Made by a program: the position numbers and the translations under genes. 64,000 nt of DNA, taken from contig CAVPTI010000011.1 of assembly GCA_963708775.1 (NCBI GenBank), forward strand, positions 1 to 64,000. Direction: 5' to 3'. Shown here in pieces: positions 1-9,603 of this stretch (position 1 is its first letter; every line of letters begins with the position of its first letter). Origin of the DNA: JAGVSR01 sp963708775 (GTDB lineage: Bacteria; Pseudomonadota; Alphaproteobacteria; Rhizobiales; Hyphomicrobiaceae). The notes beneath the pieces were generated by a model that was not told the origin of the DNA, searched no databases, and saw nothing but the letters and a program-made list of their open reading frames with translations.

Positions 1-1325
1 ACGCGCAAGCCCCCGAGTGGGCTTTCTGATAGCGCCACGTCGCCTCCATAGAGGCGGGTGAGGTCCCGTGCAATCGCAAGTCCCAATCCTGAGCCGGCTT
101 GCTGGCTGTCCCAGCGTTCGCCCACGTTGAAGACGATCTCGCGCGCTTCAGGAGGAATGCCGACCCGTCATCATCGATCAGAATTGTCACGCGCTTCTCT
201 GTCGTCGCGGCACCACTCGAGATCTCTACTCGGCGATTTGCATGCTTGAAAGCGTTATCGAGCAGTGTCGCCAGGATCTCTCAAGTCTTGGCGATCGCAT
301 GCGACGCGGATCTCGGGACTGAGCGCAATCTTCACTTTGATCTCCCGCCCTCGATAGAGGCGCTGCAAGGCCGACGTCACCTCGTCTGCTGCGGCGGCAA
401 CCGAGGCTGAGTTTCCGAGTGTGACCTGAGCCGCCGCGGCCCGAGCGCGCGTGATCTGGTGGTCGATGTGGATCTGCATTTTTTTGACTTGCGAGACGAT
501 CGTAGTGGCCGAGCTTGAGAGACCATCACGTTCAAGACGATGGGCTTCGTCCGATAGGATTGCCAACGGGGTCTTTAGACCGTGAGCGATGTTCCCCGCC
601 TGCGTCCGGGCTCTCTGCACGAGGTCGCCGGTGGATGCCAAAAGCCCGTTCAGATCATCCACGAGTGGTTGGACCTCGGAAGGAAACGGGTCGGAAATCT
701 GTTTGCGCTGTCCATTTCTCACGTATCCCAAAGCTTCACGAAGCTGGTCGAGCGGGCGCAGCGCAAACGCGATGAGCAAGCCCGCAGCTAGGATCAAGGC
801 CCCGGCGAAAGTTGCTAAAGAGAGTCCAAGCGTCCGGTTGAACTCGCCCAGCACCGTATCGAGGTGGCGCTGATCGGTCCCAATAATGAAGCGCACCACA
901 GGTCCAAATGGCGTCTGCCACCGGCCCTGCTCGGCGACAAGGATGGGACCCGTCGGCCCCTCGGTCAAATGCGTGTGAACGCCGACGTCCTTTGGCTCGT
1001 CAATCGGCGTCCGCAGCATTGGCCCTTGCATCGAGGCCGACCGGGCCAGCACCGCGTCGCCGCGCTGTATCTCCCAGTAGAAACCGGAAAGCACTTCGTC
1101 ATATCGGGGGTCGCTTAAGGGGCGGGTGAGAACCGCCTTGCTATCCTTGAGGTCGGCAAGGCGCTCAAGCTCGGAGAGATGAACGTAGAGTTCTTCTTTG
1201 AACTGCGCCGTCACGTGATGGCGGAAAACCGCTGACAGCACGAGCCCCGCGGAAATGATGCCCACGAGGATCCAGAGGGCCGCCATGACGATCAATCGTG
1301 TTTTCAGACTTTGCAGCACGGGCAT
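1..1325 (-). CDS. Sensor histidine kinase, PhoQ/QseC type, cut by window edge, two frame breaks
   Basis: This is the sensor of a two-component system paired with the response regulator just upstream. TM1 is at about residues 10-33, a periplasmic sensor follows, TM2 is at about 165-188, and the H-box NIAHGLKTP holds the phospho-accepting His248. The N box (LLDNAFKHANRR) and G boxes (GIPPEAREIVF, GSGLGLAIARDL) are readable only by changing frame near position 280 (one extra A) and again near position 168 (one G missing). The two changes compensate, so the total length is normal and sequencing error is plausible. The ATG at 1325 lies 3 bases after the regulator stop. Only the last few residues fall outside the window. 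The signal is unknown; a metal or cation is plausible because of the adjacent metal efflux operon (inference). Confidence 0.85.
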
Positions 1326-1327
1326 GG

Positions 1328-2059
1328 CTAGTCCATCCGGTATCCGAGGCCGCGGATTGTCTTGATGAGGTCCGGCGACGTTTTGCGGCGAAGACGGCCC
1401 ACGTAGACTTCGATCGTGTTCGACTCGCGGTTGTCCTCCGTCGTGTAGAGGTGCTCGATGAGTTCGCTCTGTGACACGATGCGGCCGATCCGGTGCATGA
1501 AGTAATCGAGCATGCGCAGTTCGAGGGCCGTGAGTTCTATCGGCGATCCATCGTACGTGGCCCTGCCCGTCGTGGTGTCGAGCGTGAGGCGTCCATGCGT
1601 CAGCTCCGCAGACGCCATGCCGGCTGTCCTGCGGATCAAGGCCTTGAGGCGCGCTGCCACCTCCGGAACATGGAATGGCTTGGTCACATAATCGTCGGCG
1701 CCGGCATTCAATCCGTCGACTTTTTCCGACCAAGTCCCTCGCGCAGTGAGGATCAAGACCGGAAAATTCCGGTTCTCGCGCCGCCAAGCCTTCAGAACGT
1801 CAACTCCCTCCATTTGCGGCAAGCCCAGATCGAGGACAACGGCGTCGAATGTGTCGTCCATCCCGAGGGCGAGACCATCCGGACCGTTGAAGGCGTATTC
1901 AACGGAAAAGCCCGCCTCGGCAAGACCCTCGCCAAGCCGTTGCGCGATTTCTCGATCGTCTTCCACCAGTAGGATCCTGATGGCCGCCTCCCATTTGCTG
2001 CCGCGGCTTTGAATAACATGTCGAAGCTGAAAGCCAGCTGAAAAGCCCCCGAACATCAC
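1328..2059 (-). CDS. OmpR/PhoB-family response regulator
   Basis: An N-terminal receiver domain starts at RILLVEDD, with the phospho-acceptor Asp77 in VVLDLGLP and the conserved Lys127 in YVTKPFH. A C-terminal winged-helix DNA-binding domain ends in IKTIRGLGYRMD. It forms an operon with the histidine kinase (stop at 1328, kinase ATG at 1325). The start is uncertain: about 25 residues precede the usual MRILLVEDD start, and no ATG or GTG lies right before it, so the true start may be a rare codon or either Met at 2059/2056. The gene is divergent from the metal efflux operon at 2.2 kb, which it may regulate (inference). Confidence 0.9.
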   Translation of the reverse strand: MMFGGFSAGFQLRHVIQSRGSKWEAAIRILLVEDDREIAQRLGEGLAEAGFSVEYAFNGPDGLALGMDDTFDAVVLDLGLPQMEGVDVLKAWRRENRNFPVLILTARGTWSEKVDGLNAGADDYVTKPFHVPEVAARLKALIRRTAGMASAELTHGRLTLDTTTGRATYDGSPIELTALELRMLDYFMHRIGRIVSQSELIEHLYTTEDNRESNTIEVYVGRLRRKTSPDLIKTIRGLGYRMD

Positions 2060-2197
2060 GCCGCAGGTGAATTCAGGTTGGTTTCAGGTTCGCATGGCTC
2101 AGTCCTCATCGACGAGACGTCAGGCCGCCGTCATTGGACTGCCGACAAAATGCCCCCGCCGAAGATTCCGGTGGTCAGATTGAGGGAAAACCGAGCC

Positions 2198-2500
2198 ATG
2201 GATGACTTTCGAATACTGATGGGGGCCAGAGCCACAACGACCCTGTTGGCAATACTCGTCCTGAGCAGCCTCGCCAGTACGACCAGCGCATTCAGTCTTG
2301 GCACCAATTCAGTGACGATTGACCATCACGACATCGCGGGAACCGGCATGCCTCGCCAACTTCAATTCGTCGACGTGCGGGACGCACGGCACTGCCACAA
2401 CACACCGCGGCGAACGTACTGCCACACGAAGGAAAACTTGCCTGTCCGGGTTCCAGATTTAAAGGCTTCGTCGGCACTGAGGCTCCGCCATGTTTCTTGA
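2198..2500 (+). CDS. Small secreted hypothetical protein heading the metal efflux operon
   Basis: A 100-residue protein with a clear signal peptide: a hydrophobic core TTTLLAILVLSSLASTTSA, with cleavage expected just before FSLG. The mature part is short and His-rich (DHHD, RHCHNT, YCHTKE), with two Cys. I do not recognise the family. It lies directly upstream of a metal RND adaptor, and small His-rich periplasmic proteins are common in such operons, so a metal-binding role is plausible but unproven. An upstream in-frame Met at 2078 would spoil the signal peptide, so I chose 2198. Confidence 0.55.
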   Translation: MDDFRILMGARATTTLLAILVLSSLASTTSAFSLGTNSVTIDHHDIAGTGMPRQLQFVDVRDARHCHNTPRRTYCHTKENLPVRVPDLKASSALRLRHVS

Positions 2501-2531
2501 AGTAAACTCGAAGTTGAAATCCGCCCGCACG

Positions 2532-3580
2532 ATGATGCCGTCCCGTCATGCGCTCTCGCCTTTGCTCTCGCGTGCTGCACGACCGGGGCGTCGGCGAACG
2601 ATGTCGTGATCTCCCCTTCGCAAGTTGAGCAGTTGGACATCGCGCTGACCCGCGTGAAGCCGGCCACAAAGGAATCCGTAGCTGTCTTGCCCGGTACGGT
2701 CGTGCCGGCCTCGAACGCGCGGATCACGGCGGCGGCGCCCTTCGCGGGAACGGTGTTGAAGGTCGACGCCCTTCCGGGGCAAGTCGTCCGCAAAGGCGAC
2801 CCGCTCATCACGGTCCTCAGCCGGGATCTGGTCGAAGCTCACGGCAACCTCGCCCAGCAGGAGGCAGAACTCCAACGCGTGGCTGCCGTCGCAGGCTGGA
2901 AGCGCGATCTTGCCGACAAAAAGATCCTGAGCATGTCCATCGCCGAGGAGGCCGAGGCGCATGTCCGCAAAACGGAGGCGGCCATTGCCGCTCAGAAGCG
3001 GGCCTTCTCGATCGGCGACATCACGATGGGTGAAGGCGGACGCTACATCATCGTCGCGCCGGAGGAGGGTAAGATTGTCATCGCATCCGTACAGCCCGGA
3101 TCGCAAGTCGCGGCCATGGCGGCAGCCGTCACCGTGTCGACCAGCGACGAATTATGGATCGAAGCGCAACTACCTGCCGATCTCGTGCAGCAGGTTCGCC
3201 CAGGCGATCCCGTGCAAATCTCAGACACACTTGAGGGCACCGTCCTGTCTGTTGGCGGCACGCTTGATTCCGTGACGCGGTCCGCAACCCTGCTCGCCAC
3301 TATTCCGGCGGGCTCCCATCTGATCGCAGGTCAGCTTGTCAGCATCACGCTGAAGCGTCCCGCCGAAACGGGTAGCTACGAAGTTCCCGCGTCATCCGTT
3401 GCCTGGGTCAACAACGCCCATGTCGTCTTCACGCGAAGCGCGGATGGATTTGCCCTGACACCCGTGATTCTCAAGGGAAAGTCGCGGACTTCCGCCACGG
3501 TGACGGGCGCCCTTACGCCCGATCAGCAAATAGCCGCCAGTGGTTTGCCGCAGCTCGAAGCCCTCCTGCAGGGTGAATGA
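2532..3580 (+). CDS. RND efflux periplasmic adaptor (CzcB/CusB-like), signal-peptide frameshift
   Basis: This is the membrane-fusion protein linking an inner-membrane RND pump to an outer-membrane channel. The uninterrupted frame runs from a GTG at 2606 and contains a lipoyl/barrel-sandwich half (AAPFAGTVLKVDALPGQVVRKGDPL), a helical hairpin (LAQQEAELQRV...), a second lipoyl half (IVAPEEGKIV) and a beta-barrel. The GTG start would leave a mature protein with no export signal. In another frame ATG 2532 gives MMPSRH and then, with one base added near 2550, a proper signal peptide (ALAFALACCTTGASA) joins the adaptor frame. I therefore place the start at 2532 with one apparent deletion. The stop is 3 bases before the pump start. 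Confidence 0.75.
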
Positions 3581-3583
3581 TCC

Positions 3584-6500
3584 ATGTTGAGGCGCCTGAT
3601 AGACTTCTCGCTGACACAACGGGTCTTCATGCTTCTTCTGGCGGGGCTGGTCGCCGCTATCGGCGGCTATGCGTTCCGGACAATCCCGATCGACGCCTTT
3701 CCGAACGTCTCGCCGGTTCAGGTCAAAATGATCCTGAAGGCGCCGGGTATGACTCCGGAGGAGGTCGAGAGCCGCGTAATCTCGCCGCTCGAAATGGAGC
3801 TTCTCGGGATTCCGCGCCAAACCATTCTGCGTTCTGCCGCGAAATACGCAATCGCCGATATCACGCTCGATTTCGAAGACGGTACAGATATCTACTGGGC
3901 CCGGCAGCAAGTTGCCGAGCGTCTTGCGACCGTACAAGCAGATCTCCCAGCGAGTGTCAGCGGTGGGCTTGCACCTGCTTTGACGCCACTATCTGACGTC
4001 TTCATGTTCACAATTGAAGGCGGCGACCTCACGCTTGAGGAACGCCGCAGCCTGCTCGATTGGACCATCCGGCCTGCACTGCGCACCATTCCCGGCGTTG
4101 CGGACGTGAATGCCTTGGGTGGGCTCGTTCGAACCTTCGAAGTGGTTCCCGATGGGTCGAAACTCGCGGCCGCAAGTCTCGGGGTCACCGATATCATCCG
4201 CGCAATCGAGTATAACAATCGCAACGACGGCGCAGGTCGTATTTCTGAAGGCGAGAAGGCCCTCGTCGTTCGAAGCCAGGGGGCCATTGTGACGCCAGAC
4301 GATCTCTCGCAGATCGTTCTCAAAACAGTCAACGGACGCGTCTTGCGTCTGGGCGACGTCGCCGCTGTTCGCATTGGGAGCCTGACCCGCTACGGAGCCG
4401 TCACGCATGACGGACAGGGCGAAGCCGTCCAAGGTCTCGTTCTGTCACTTCGCGGCGCCGACGCGAGTGCCCTCGTTGCGTCCATTCGTGCGCGCTTGCA
4501 AGAACTGAAGCCGAGCTTGCCGGACGGTGTGAGGTTGGAGGTCTTCTACGACCGTTCCCACCTCATCACGGAGGCCGTTGGCACGGTCACTAAGGCGCTT
4601 CTTGAGGCAACGGTGCTCGTGGTCGTTCTCCTGCTGGCCTTCCTCGGTAACATCCGCGCGGCCCTCGTCGTCGCGGTCACGCTCCCCTTCGCTGCGCTTG
4701 TCACGTTCGCGATGATGCGGGCGTTCGGTATGTCGGCCAACCTGATGAGCCTTGGTGGTCTCGCAATCGCGATCGGCCTGATCGTCGATGCCGCTGTCGT
4801 GGTCGTCGAGAATACGGTCGAACGCTTGCATGCAGGTGACGGCCGGATTCCCCTTTTGCATCAGGTTTATCGCGCGGCCAGCGAGGTCGCGACGCCCGTC
4901 ACGTCGGGCATCGTAATTATCTGCCTCGTGTTCCTGCCGCTGTTGTCGCTGCAGGGCCTTGAGGGCAAACTGTTCGGACCGGTCGCCCTCACGATCGTCT
5001 TCGCGCTCAGCGCCTCTCTGATTCTCTCCCTGACGCTGATCCCTGTTCTGTCGTCGTTTGTCCTGAAACAAGGCGGACATGGTGAGCCTTGGCTCATGCG
5101 CGTTCTCACACGTGGCTACAAAGCCGCGCTCGCCGCTTGCCTCCGCTTTCCCGCACCCGTGTATGGGGTGGCGCTCACCGGGTTGGTCGCAATGGTCGTG
5201 GCCTACACGGCGGTCGGCAAGTCGTTCATGCCAACGATGGACGAGGGCTCCGTCATCATGCAGGTGACGAAGTTGCCTTCGATCAATCTTGACGCGAGTA
5301 TTGCAGGCGACCTTCTGATCCAGAAGCGCCTCATGGCAAAGGTTCCGGAGATCGAGAGGATCGTCGCCCGCGTCGGATCAGACGAACTGGGCCTCGATCC
5401 GATGGGATTGAACGAGACCGACGCGTTTCTGGTTTTAAAGCCGAAGCACGAATGGCGCGTTCAAGACAAAGAATGGCTGGTTGGAGAACTCCGAGCAGCG
5501 ATGAGCGAGTTACCGGGCTTCGAGTTCGCCTTCACGCAGCCGATCGAAATGCGGACATCCGAAATGCTCACCGGTGCCCGCGGTGATCTGGCAGTAAAAA
5601 TCTTCGGCCCGCAGCTCGATGTCTTGTCTGACCTGGCAGGACAAGTCCAGACCACACTCAGCGGGATTACCGGAGCCTCCGAAGTCTCAACTGTCGCCAA
5701 CGACAACGTGGATTATCTGGAAGTCGCCGTCGATCGGCTTGCCGCTGGCCGGACTGGTCTCGATGTCACACGCGTGCAGGACGAGCTGCGGGCCATGGTT
5801 GAAGGCGCATCCGCCGGTATTGTTGCCGAAACCGGACGGCGCACACAGATCGTCATCCGAGGCAACGAGAGCGTTCGCCGCTCGCCTGAGGAATTCCAGC
5901 GGATGCAGCTCGCAGCAGGTGATGGCGGTCTCGTCCGGGTGCAGGATGTGGCCGGCGTACGCCGCACCGCAGGGCCTGTGAAGATCGACCGGGAAAATGC
6001 CTCTCGCTTCGCGATCGTTCAGGCTTACGTATCGGGACGCGATCTCGTTGGCTTTGTTGAAGAGGCGCAAAAGGCCGTAGCAGAGAAGGTCACGCTGCCG
6101 GGCGGCTACCGACTGGTCTGGGGCGGGCAATTCGAGAACCAGCGCCGGGCGGCGACGCGACTGGCGATCGTTGTTCCGATCGCCATCATTTCGATCTTCG
6201 GCGTTCTCTTTGCAACGCTGAGATCGGTCCGCCAGTCGCTGCTCATCCTGGCGAACGTGCCGTTCGCACTTGTCGGCGGCATTCTCGCTTTGCTTCTATC
6301 CGGCGAGTATCTCTCGGTTCCCGCATCTGTCGGCTTTATTGCGCTACTCGGCATCGCGGTTCTCAACGGTCTCGTCCTCGTTTCGTATTTCAACCAGCTC
6401 CTCGCCGAAGGTGTTCCGATCGAGAGGGCCGTGTTCGAAGGTGCCGTACGCCGGCTTCGCCCGGTTCTAATGACAGCGAGCATCGCTGCACTCGGACTCG

Positions 6501-6709
6501 TTCCACTTCTGTTTGCTACGGGCCCAGGGTCCGAGATCCAGAAACCGCTCGCCATCGTCGTAATCGGCGGACTGGTGACCTCGACCGCCCTGACCCTCAT
6601 CCTTCTTCCGATCCTCTTCCGCCGCTTCGGCGTCCCCGCCGGTGCCGGATCACAACCTGAGAAGCGGAGCTTCACGTGGAATCGACTTTCTGCAAACTCA
6701 CTCTCGTAG
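3584..6709 (+). CDS. Heavy-metal efflux RND permease (CzcA/CusA family)
   Basis: A 1041-residue proton-driven inner-membrane pump with the usual RND architecture: TM1 near the N-terminus, a large periplasmic porter loop (FRTIPIDAFPNVSPVQVK), a TM2-TM6 block, a second loop and TM8-TM12. The TM4 motif reads AIGLIVDAAVVVVEN around Asp402. That is nearer the AIG-x3-DAA pattern I associate with CusA-type (monovalent Cu/Ag) pumps than the DFG-x3-DGA of CzcA. The substrate assignment rests on that memory-based comparison and is tentative. It is preceded by the adaptor and overlaps the DUF3240 gene by 34 bases, so an operon is clear. Confidence 0.9.
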   Translation: MLRRLIDFSLTQRVFMLLLAGLVAAIGGYAFRTIPIDAFPNVSPVQVKMILKAPGMTPEEVESRVISPLEMELLGIPRQTILRSAAKYAIADITLDFEDGTDIYWARQQVAERLATVQADLPASVSGGLAPALTPLSDVFMFTIEGGDLTLEERRSLLDWTIRPALRTIPGVADVNALGGLVRTFEVVPDGSKLAAASLGVTDIIRAIEYNNRNDGAGRISEGEKALVVRSQGAIVTPDDLSQIVLKTVNGRVLRLGDVAAVRIGSLTRYGAVTHDGQGEAVQGLVLSLRGADASALVASIRARLQELKPSLPDGVRLEVFYDRSHLITEAVGTVTKALLEATVLVVVLLLAFLGNIRAALVVAVTLPFAALVTFAMMRAFGMSANLMSLGGLAIAIGLIVDAAVVVVENTVERLHAGDGRIPLLHQVYRAASEVATPVTSGIVIICLVFLPLLSLQGLEGKLFGPVALTIVFALSASLILSLTLIPVLSSFVLKQGGHGEPWLMRVLTRGYKAALAACLRFPAPVYGVALTGLVAMVVAYTAVGKSFMPTMDEGSVIMQVTKLPSINLDASIAGDLLIQKRLMAKVPEIERIVARVGSDELGLDPMGLNETDAFLVLKPKHEWRVQDKEWLVGELRAAMSELPGFEFAFTQPIEMRTSEMLTGARGDLAVKIFGPQLDVLSDLAGQVQTTLSGITGASEVSTVANDNVDYLEVAVDRLAAGRTGLDVTRVQDELRAMVEGASAGIVAETGRRTQIVIRGNESVRRSPEEFQRMQLAAGDGGLVRVQDVAGVRRTAGPVKIDRENASRFAIVQAYVSGRDLVGFVEEAQKAVAEKVTLPGGYRLVWGGQFENQRRAATRLAIVVPIAIISIFGVLFATLRSVRQSLLILANVPFALVGGILALLLSGEYLSVPASVGFIALLGIAVLNGLVLVSYFNQLLAEGVPIERAVFEGAVRRLRPVLMTASIAALGLVPLLFATGPGSEIQKPLAIVVIGGLVTSTALTLILLPILFRRFGVPAGAGSQPEKRSFTWNRLSANSLS

Positions 6710-7026
6710 TGCCGTCAGATGCGCAAGACCGCATCATCGAATTGATGCTGGCGTCGGACCCGCCCGTCAACGGCTTCACCATGTGGCAAGCCGATGGTCA
6801 CGGTGAGAGTTTCAAAACCGCAAACCTTGGCGAGCGCGTGCGCGGCCGCGTCGAGCGCAGTGTGTTCATCGCAGTTATGGGACTGAGCCGGGCGAAGTCT
6901 CTGGTGGATGAAATTGGCCGAAAGGCGCCAATCCCGCACATGGCTTACTGGATTGAGCCTGTCATCGAGTTCGGGCGAACGGCAGCTGCGACGCCGAAGG
7001 ACGGACTAGCAGGAGTAGCGCCATGA
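6676..7026 (+). CDS. DUF3240 family protein of metal RND operon
   Basis: A small soluble 116-residue protein (starts MESTFCKLTLVVPSDAQDRIIELML). It resembles DUF3240 proteins, small ferredoxin-like-fold proteins commonly encoded next to CzcA-type pumps. Its function is not established, although a regulatory or metal-sensing role has been suggested by context. It overlaps the end of the pump gene by 34 bases and its stop overlaps the next ATG (ATGA), so translation is probably coupled. Confidence 0.7.
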   Translation: MESTFCKLTLVVPSDAQDRIIELMLASDPPVNGFTMWQADGHGESFKTANLGERVRGRVERSVFIAVMGLSRAKSLVDEIGRKAPIPHMAYWIEPVIEFGRTAAATPKDGLAGVAP

Positions 7027-7178
7027 TCGCTTCCTGTACGATGACCTTATCGGTCTTTATCTCCATTGGATTTATCGCTGGCGTGATTGTCGTGGCCATC
7101 TGGGCCTCGCGCCGCCCCACGGAACAGTCCATGCTGGTGGAGCGGCTGACACAAGCCCGCGAGATAAATCCACCATAA
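7023..7178 (+). CDS. Small single-pass membrane protein (51 aa)
   Basis: Starts MIASCTMTLSVFISIGFIAG and has one transmembrane helix (about residues 8-28) followed by a charged tail RRPTEQSMLVERLTQARE. The ATG overlaps the DUF3240 stop as ATGA, which strongly supports real translation. It is the last gene of the metal efflux operon. I do not recognise a family. By position it could stabilise the pump, but this is inference. Confidence 0.6.
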   Translation: MIASCTMTLSVFISIGFIAGVIVVAIWASRRPTEQSMLVERLTQAREINPP

Positions 7179-7326
7179 GGATTTTTGTCTCGGGTGGAAG
7201 CACTCAGCCATTCGAAATTTGGGCGGATAAACCCAGGACCGTCGGCTTTACCAAAAAGACCCGGATGTCGCGCGCGTGCAACTCAGGCGGCGAAATCTCA
7301 AAAGCAGTCAACCGAGGCGACACACC

Positions 7327-8658
7327 ATGCAGCTCGCACGACTCTGGTACGTCTTTCTCGCGCTGGTCATTTCACTTACGGGGCTCTGGTGGCTCAGCTT
7401 GGCTCCCGGTGCATTCACCGGAGATTTCTGGCTGACACGCAGGACGCTGGTGATGGGCACAGGCGTTCTCGCATTTGGCCTTATGTCGGTTGGCGTCATC
7501 CTGGCGGCGCGGCCGGTGTGGTTCGAGACTCCCTTAGGTGGGCTCGACAAGTTCTACAGATTGCACAGATGGCTCGGCATCTCCGCTTTCGCCTTTGCGA
7601 CGGCTCATTGGGTCCTTCGGATGGGACCATCGTGGATCAGCTTTTTTGATCTCCTTACATTGCCAGCCCGCCCGCCTCGGACCGCCGACACATCCACCGA
7701 TTTCAACATTTTTCGGGATCTGAAACATCCGGCGGCTCAGATCGGTGAGTGGACCTTCTATGTCCTCGCCGTTCTGGTCACGCTCGCGCTCTGGAGGCGA
7801 TTTCCGTACAAGTACTTCTTCAAGACGCACAAGCTGATGCCGGCCCTCTACCTGCTCCTCGTCTTTCATACATTCATTCTTGTGGACCAATCCTACTGGC
7901 TAAAGCCAATAGGTCCGGTGCTTGCGCTACTATTGATTTTGGCTCTCGCAGCCGCGCTCGTCTCACTCTTGCAGAGGATCGGCAATCGTCGACGAGCCTC
8001 GGGAAAAGTCACACGGATCAAACTACATGACGATCAGGAAGTGCTGGATGTCGGCATTCAGCTCGATACGGCGTGGCCCGGACATGAAGCCGGCCAGTTT
8101 GCATTCGTCGACTTCGACGACCCGGAATTCGCCCATCCCTTCACAATCAGCTCCGCTTGGAAGGACGATGGACATTTAATGTTCACCATCAAGGCACTTG
8201 GCGACTACACACGGACGCTGGCAGAGAGCCTCCATCTAGGGCAAGGCGTCGTCGTGGAAGGCCCATATGGACGCTTCAATTTTCGAGGCACCCAGAGCCG
8301 TCAAATTTGGATCGGTGGAGGCGTTGGCATCACGCCATTCATTGCCGCTCTCAAGGCGCGATCAACGCACGACCAGCTTTTGGAGGTCGACTTGTTCTAC
8401 GCAACCCGCAAGACCGACCCGGTCTTCACGGACAGCATCCAGCAACTCGCCGAGCAGACAGACGTGCAATTCCATGTGCTGCAGGAGAGTGATGGCCTAT
8501 TGACCGTGGAACGCATCGAAGCGCTGGTGCCTCAATGGAAGCAGTCTGACATATGGTTCTGCGGACCTTCAGGTTTTGCAGCGGCGCTTCGAAATCCCAT
8601 GATCGAACAGGGGCTGCCTGGGGCTCAGTTTCACCAGGAACTGTTTGAGATGCGATGA
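7327..8658 (+). CDS. Ferric-reductase-like flavocytochrome
   Basis: 443 residues. An N-terminal ferric-reductase-like transmembrane domain has paired haem-ligand histidines (YRLHRWLG...ATAHW and FFKTHKLM...VFHTF). A cytoplasmic FAD/NAD(P)H oxidoreductase domain follows, with HPFTISS (flavin), GGGVGITPF (pyridine nucleotide) and WFCGPSGF near the end. The protein would pass electrons from NAD(P)H through FAD and haem across the membrane, to ferric iron, copper or another acceptor. I chose ATG 7327 because it directly precedes the first helix. It is followed 21 bases later by a VIT-type transporter, which fits a role in iron or metal handling. Confidence 0.85.
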   Translation: MQLARLWYVFLALVISLTGLWWLSLAPGAFTGDFWLTRRTLVMGTGVLAFGLMSVGVILAARPVWFETPLGGLDKFYRLHRWLGISAFAFATAHWVLRMGPSWISFFDLLTLPARPPRTADTSTDFNIFRDLKHPAAQIGEWTFYVLAVLVTLALWRRFPYKYFFKTHKLMPALYLLLVFHTFILVDQSYWLKPIGPVLALLLILALAAALVSLLQRIGNRRRASGKVTRIKLHDDQEVLDVGIQLDTAWPGHEAGQFAFVDFDDPEFAHPFTISSAWKDDGHLMFTIKALGDYTRTLAESLHLGQGVVVEGPYGRFNFRGTQSRQIWIGGGVGITPFIAALKARSTHDQLLEVDLFYATRKTDPVFTDSIQQLAEQTDVQFHVLQESDGLLTVERIEALVPQWKQSDIWFCGPSGFAAALRNPMIEQGLPGAQFHQELFEMR

Positions 8659-8679
8659 TCGTTCTAAACCACCCGGCCT

Positions 8680-9237
8680 ATGATGGAATGTCGAAATCAA
8701 ATTGAGAGTGTGATGCGTAGAATGCATGTTCATCCTGAATTCCACCTCGTTAAGCGTATCGGTTGGCTGCGCGCAGCGGTTTTGGGTGCAAATGATGGGA
8801 TCGTATCAACCGCAAGTCTCATTGTCGGCGTGGCCGCAGCAGCGGCCAAACCTAGTGATATCTTGATTGCCGGGGTGGCGGGACTCGTCGCTGGGGCGAT
8901 GTCAATGGCCGCAGGAGAGTACGTGTCGGTGAGTTCTCAGTCTGACACAGAACATGCCGATCTCGCACGCGAGCGCAAGGAGCTCACCGATAACGTAGAA
9001 TTTGAGCGTGAGGAACTGGCGCAAATCTACGTCAATCGCGGGCTTGACTATGCGTTGGCTGTCAAGGTGGCTCAGCAGTTGATGGCCAAAGATGCCTTGG
9101 GAGCGCATGCCAGAGATGAACTCGGCATCTCAGAAATTAGCACGGCTCGTCCCATTCAAGCTGCTCTTACGTCAGCGGCCACGTTTGCAATTGGCGCCGC
9201 CATGCCGCTCCTGATGGTTGTCGTCTCACCAGAGTAG
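8680..9237 (+). CDS. VIT1/CCC1-family metal transporter, C-terminally truncated
   Basis: Resembles bacterial VIT/CCC1 (Fe2+/Mn2+ transport) proteins: LGANDGIVSTASLIVGVAAA (TM1 with conserved Asp), GAMSMAAGEYVSVSSQ (TM2), a cytoplasmic helical metal-binding stretch rich in Glu, and a third helix ending MPLLMVVV. Family members are usually about 230 residues with five helices. This one stops after 185 at TAG 9235, lacking the last two helices. A hydrophobic stretch (LLALSCLVLQA) is readable in another frame just after the stop, suggesting recent frame loss. It may be non-functional. The start could also be Met at 8713. Confidence 0.7.
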   Translation: MMECRNQIESVMRRMHVHPEFHLVKRIGWLRAAVLGANDGIVSTASLIVGVAAAAAKPSDILIAGVAGLVAGAMSMAAGEYVSVSSQSDTEHADLARERKELTDNVEFEREELAQIYVNRGLDYALAVKVAQQLMAKDALGAHARDELGISEISTARPIQAALTSAATFAIGAAMPLLMVVVSPE

Positions 9238-9603
9238 ATGTCTGTGTTCACTATTGGCCCTGAGCTGCCTCGTGTTGCAAGCCACTCGATGTCGGCAACC
9301 GAGTGACGAGCGGCCGTGAGCGGTGATCACGTCTGGTTTAAACCGGATACCGGATCCACCGACCGCGGCTGCCAAAGGTCACTTTTGAACCGTTGCTGAC
9401 TTTTTAGTGTTCTGTTCGATTATCTCTGTTGGAGAAGATTGCCTCGTGGCGCGTTACTCTAGCCACTGTAGCTCCGAAAATTTTGGGTCTTGCCAGTATG
9501 GACGCCGCACTCACTGCCGAGCGTTGGAAGGGTTCATAAATTGTTAGTGAGGCTTGTCAGATGAGCAGAACGCCCGCAGGAAGCTACGGGCGCTTTTTCT
9601 TGT
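9238..9603. other. Gene-free stretch with possible VIT remnant and an orphan terminator
   Basis: No convincing gene. The first 100 bases may be decayed 3' sequence of the VIT gene. The remainder carries no open frame with family resemblance. A plus-strand intrinsic terminator sits at its end. Confidence 0.4.
9571..9603 (+). terminator. Intrinsic terminator, plus strand
   Basis: CGCCCG and CGGGCG arms flank a ten-base loop and are followed by CTTTTTCTT. On the minus strand there is no T-run, so it does not serve the H-NS-like gene, which starts on the far side and ends next to it. Confidence 0.6.
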
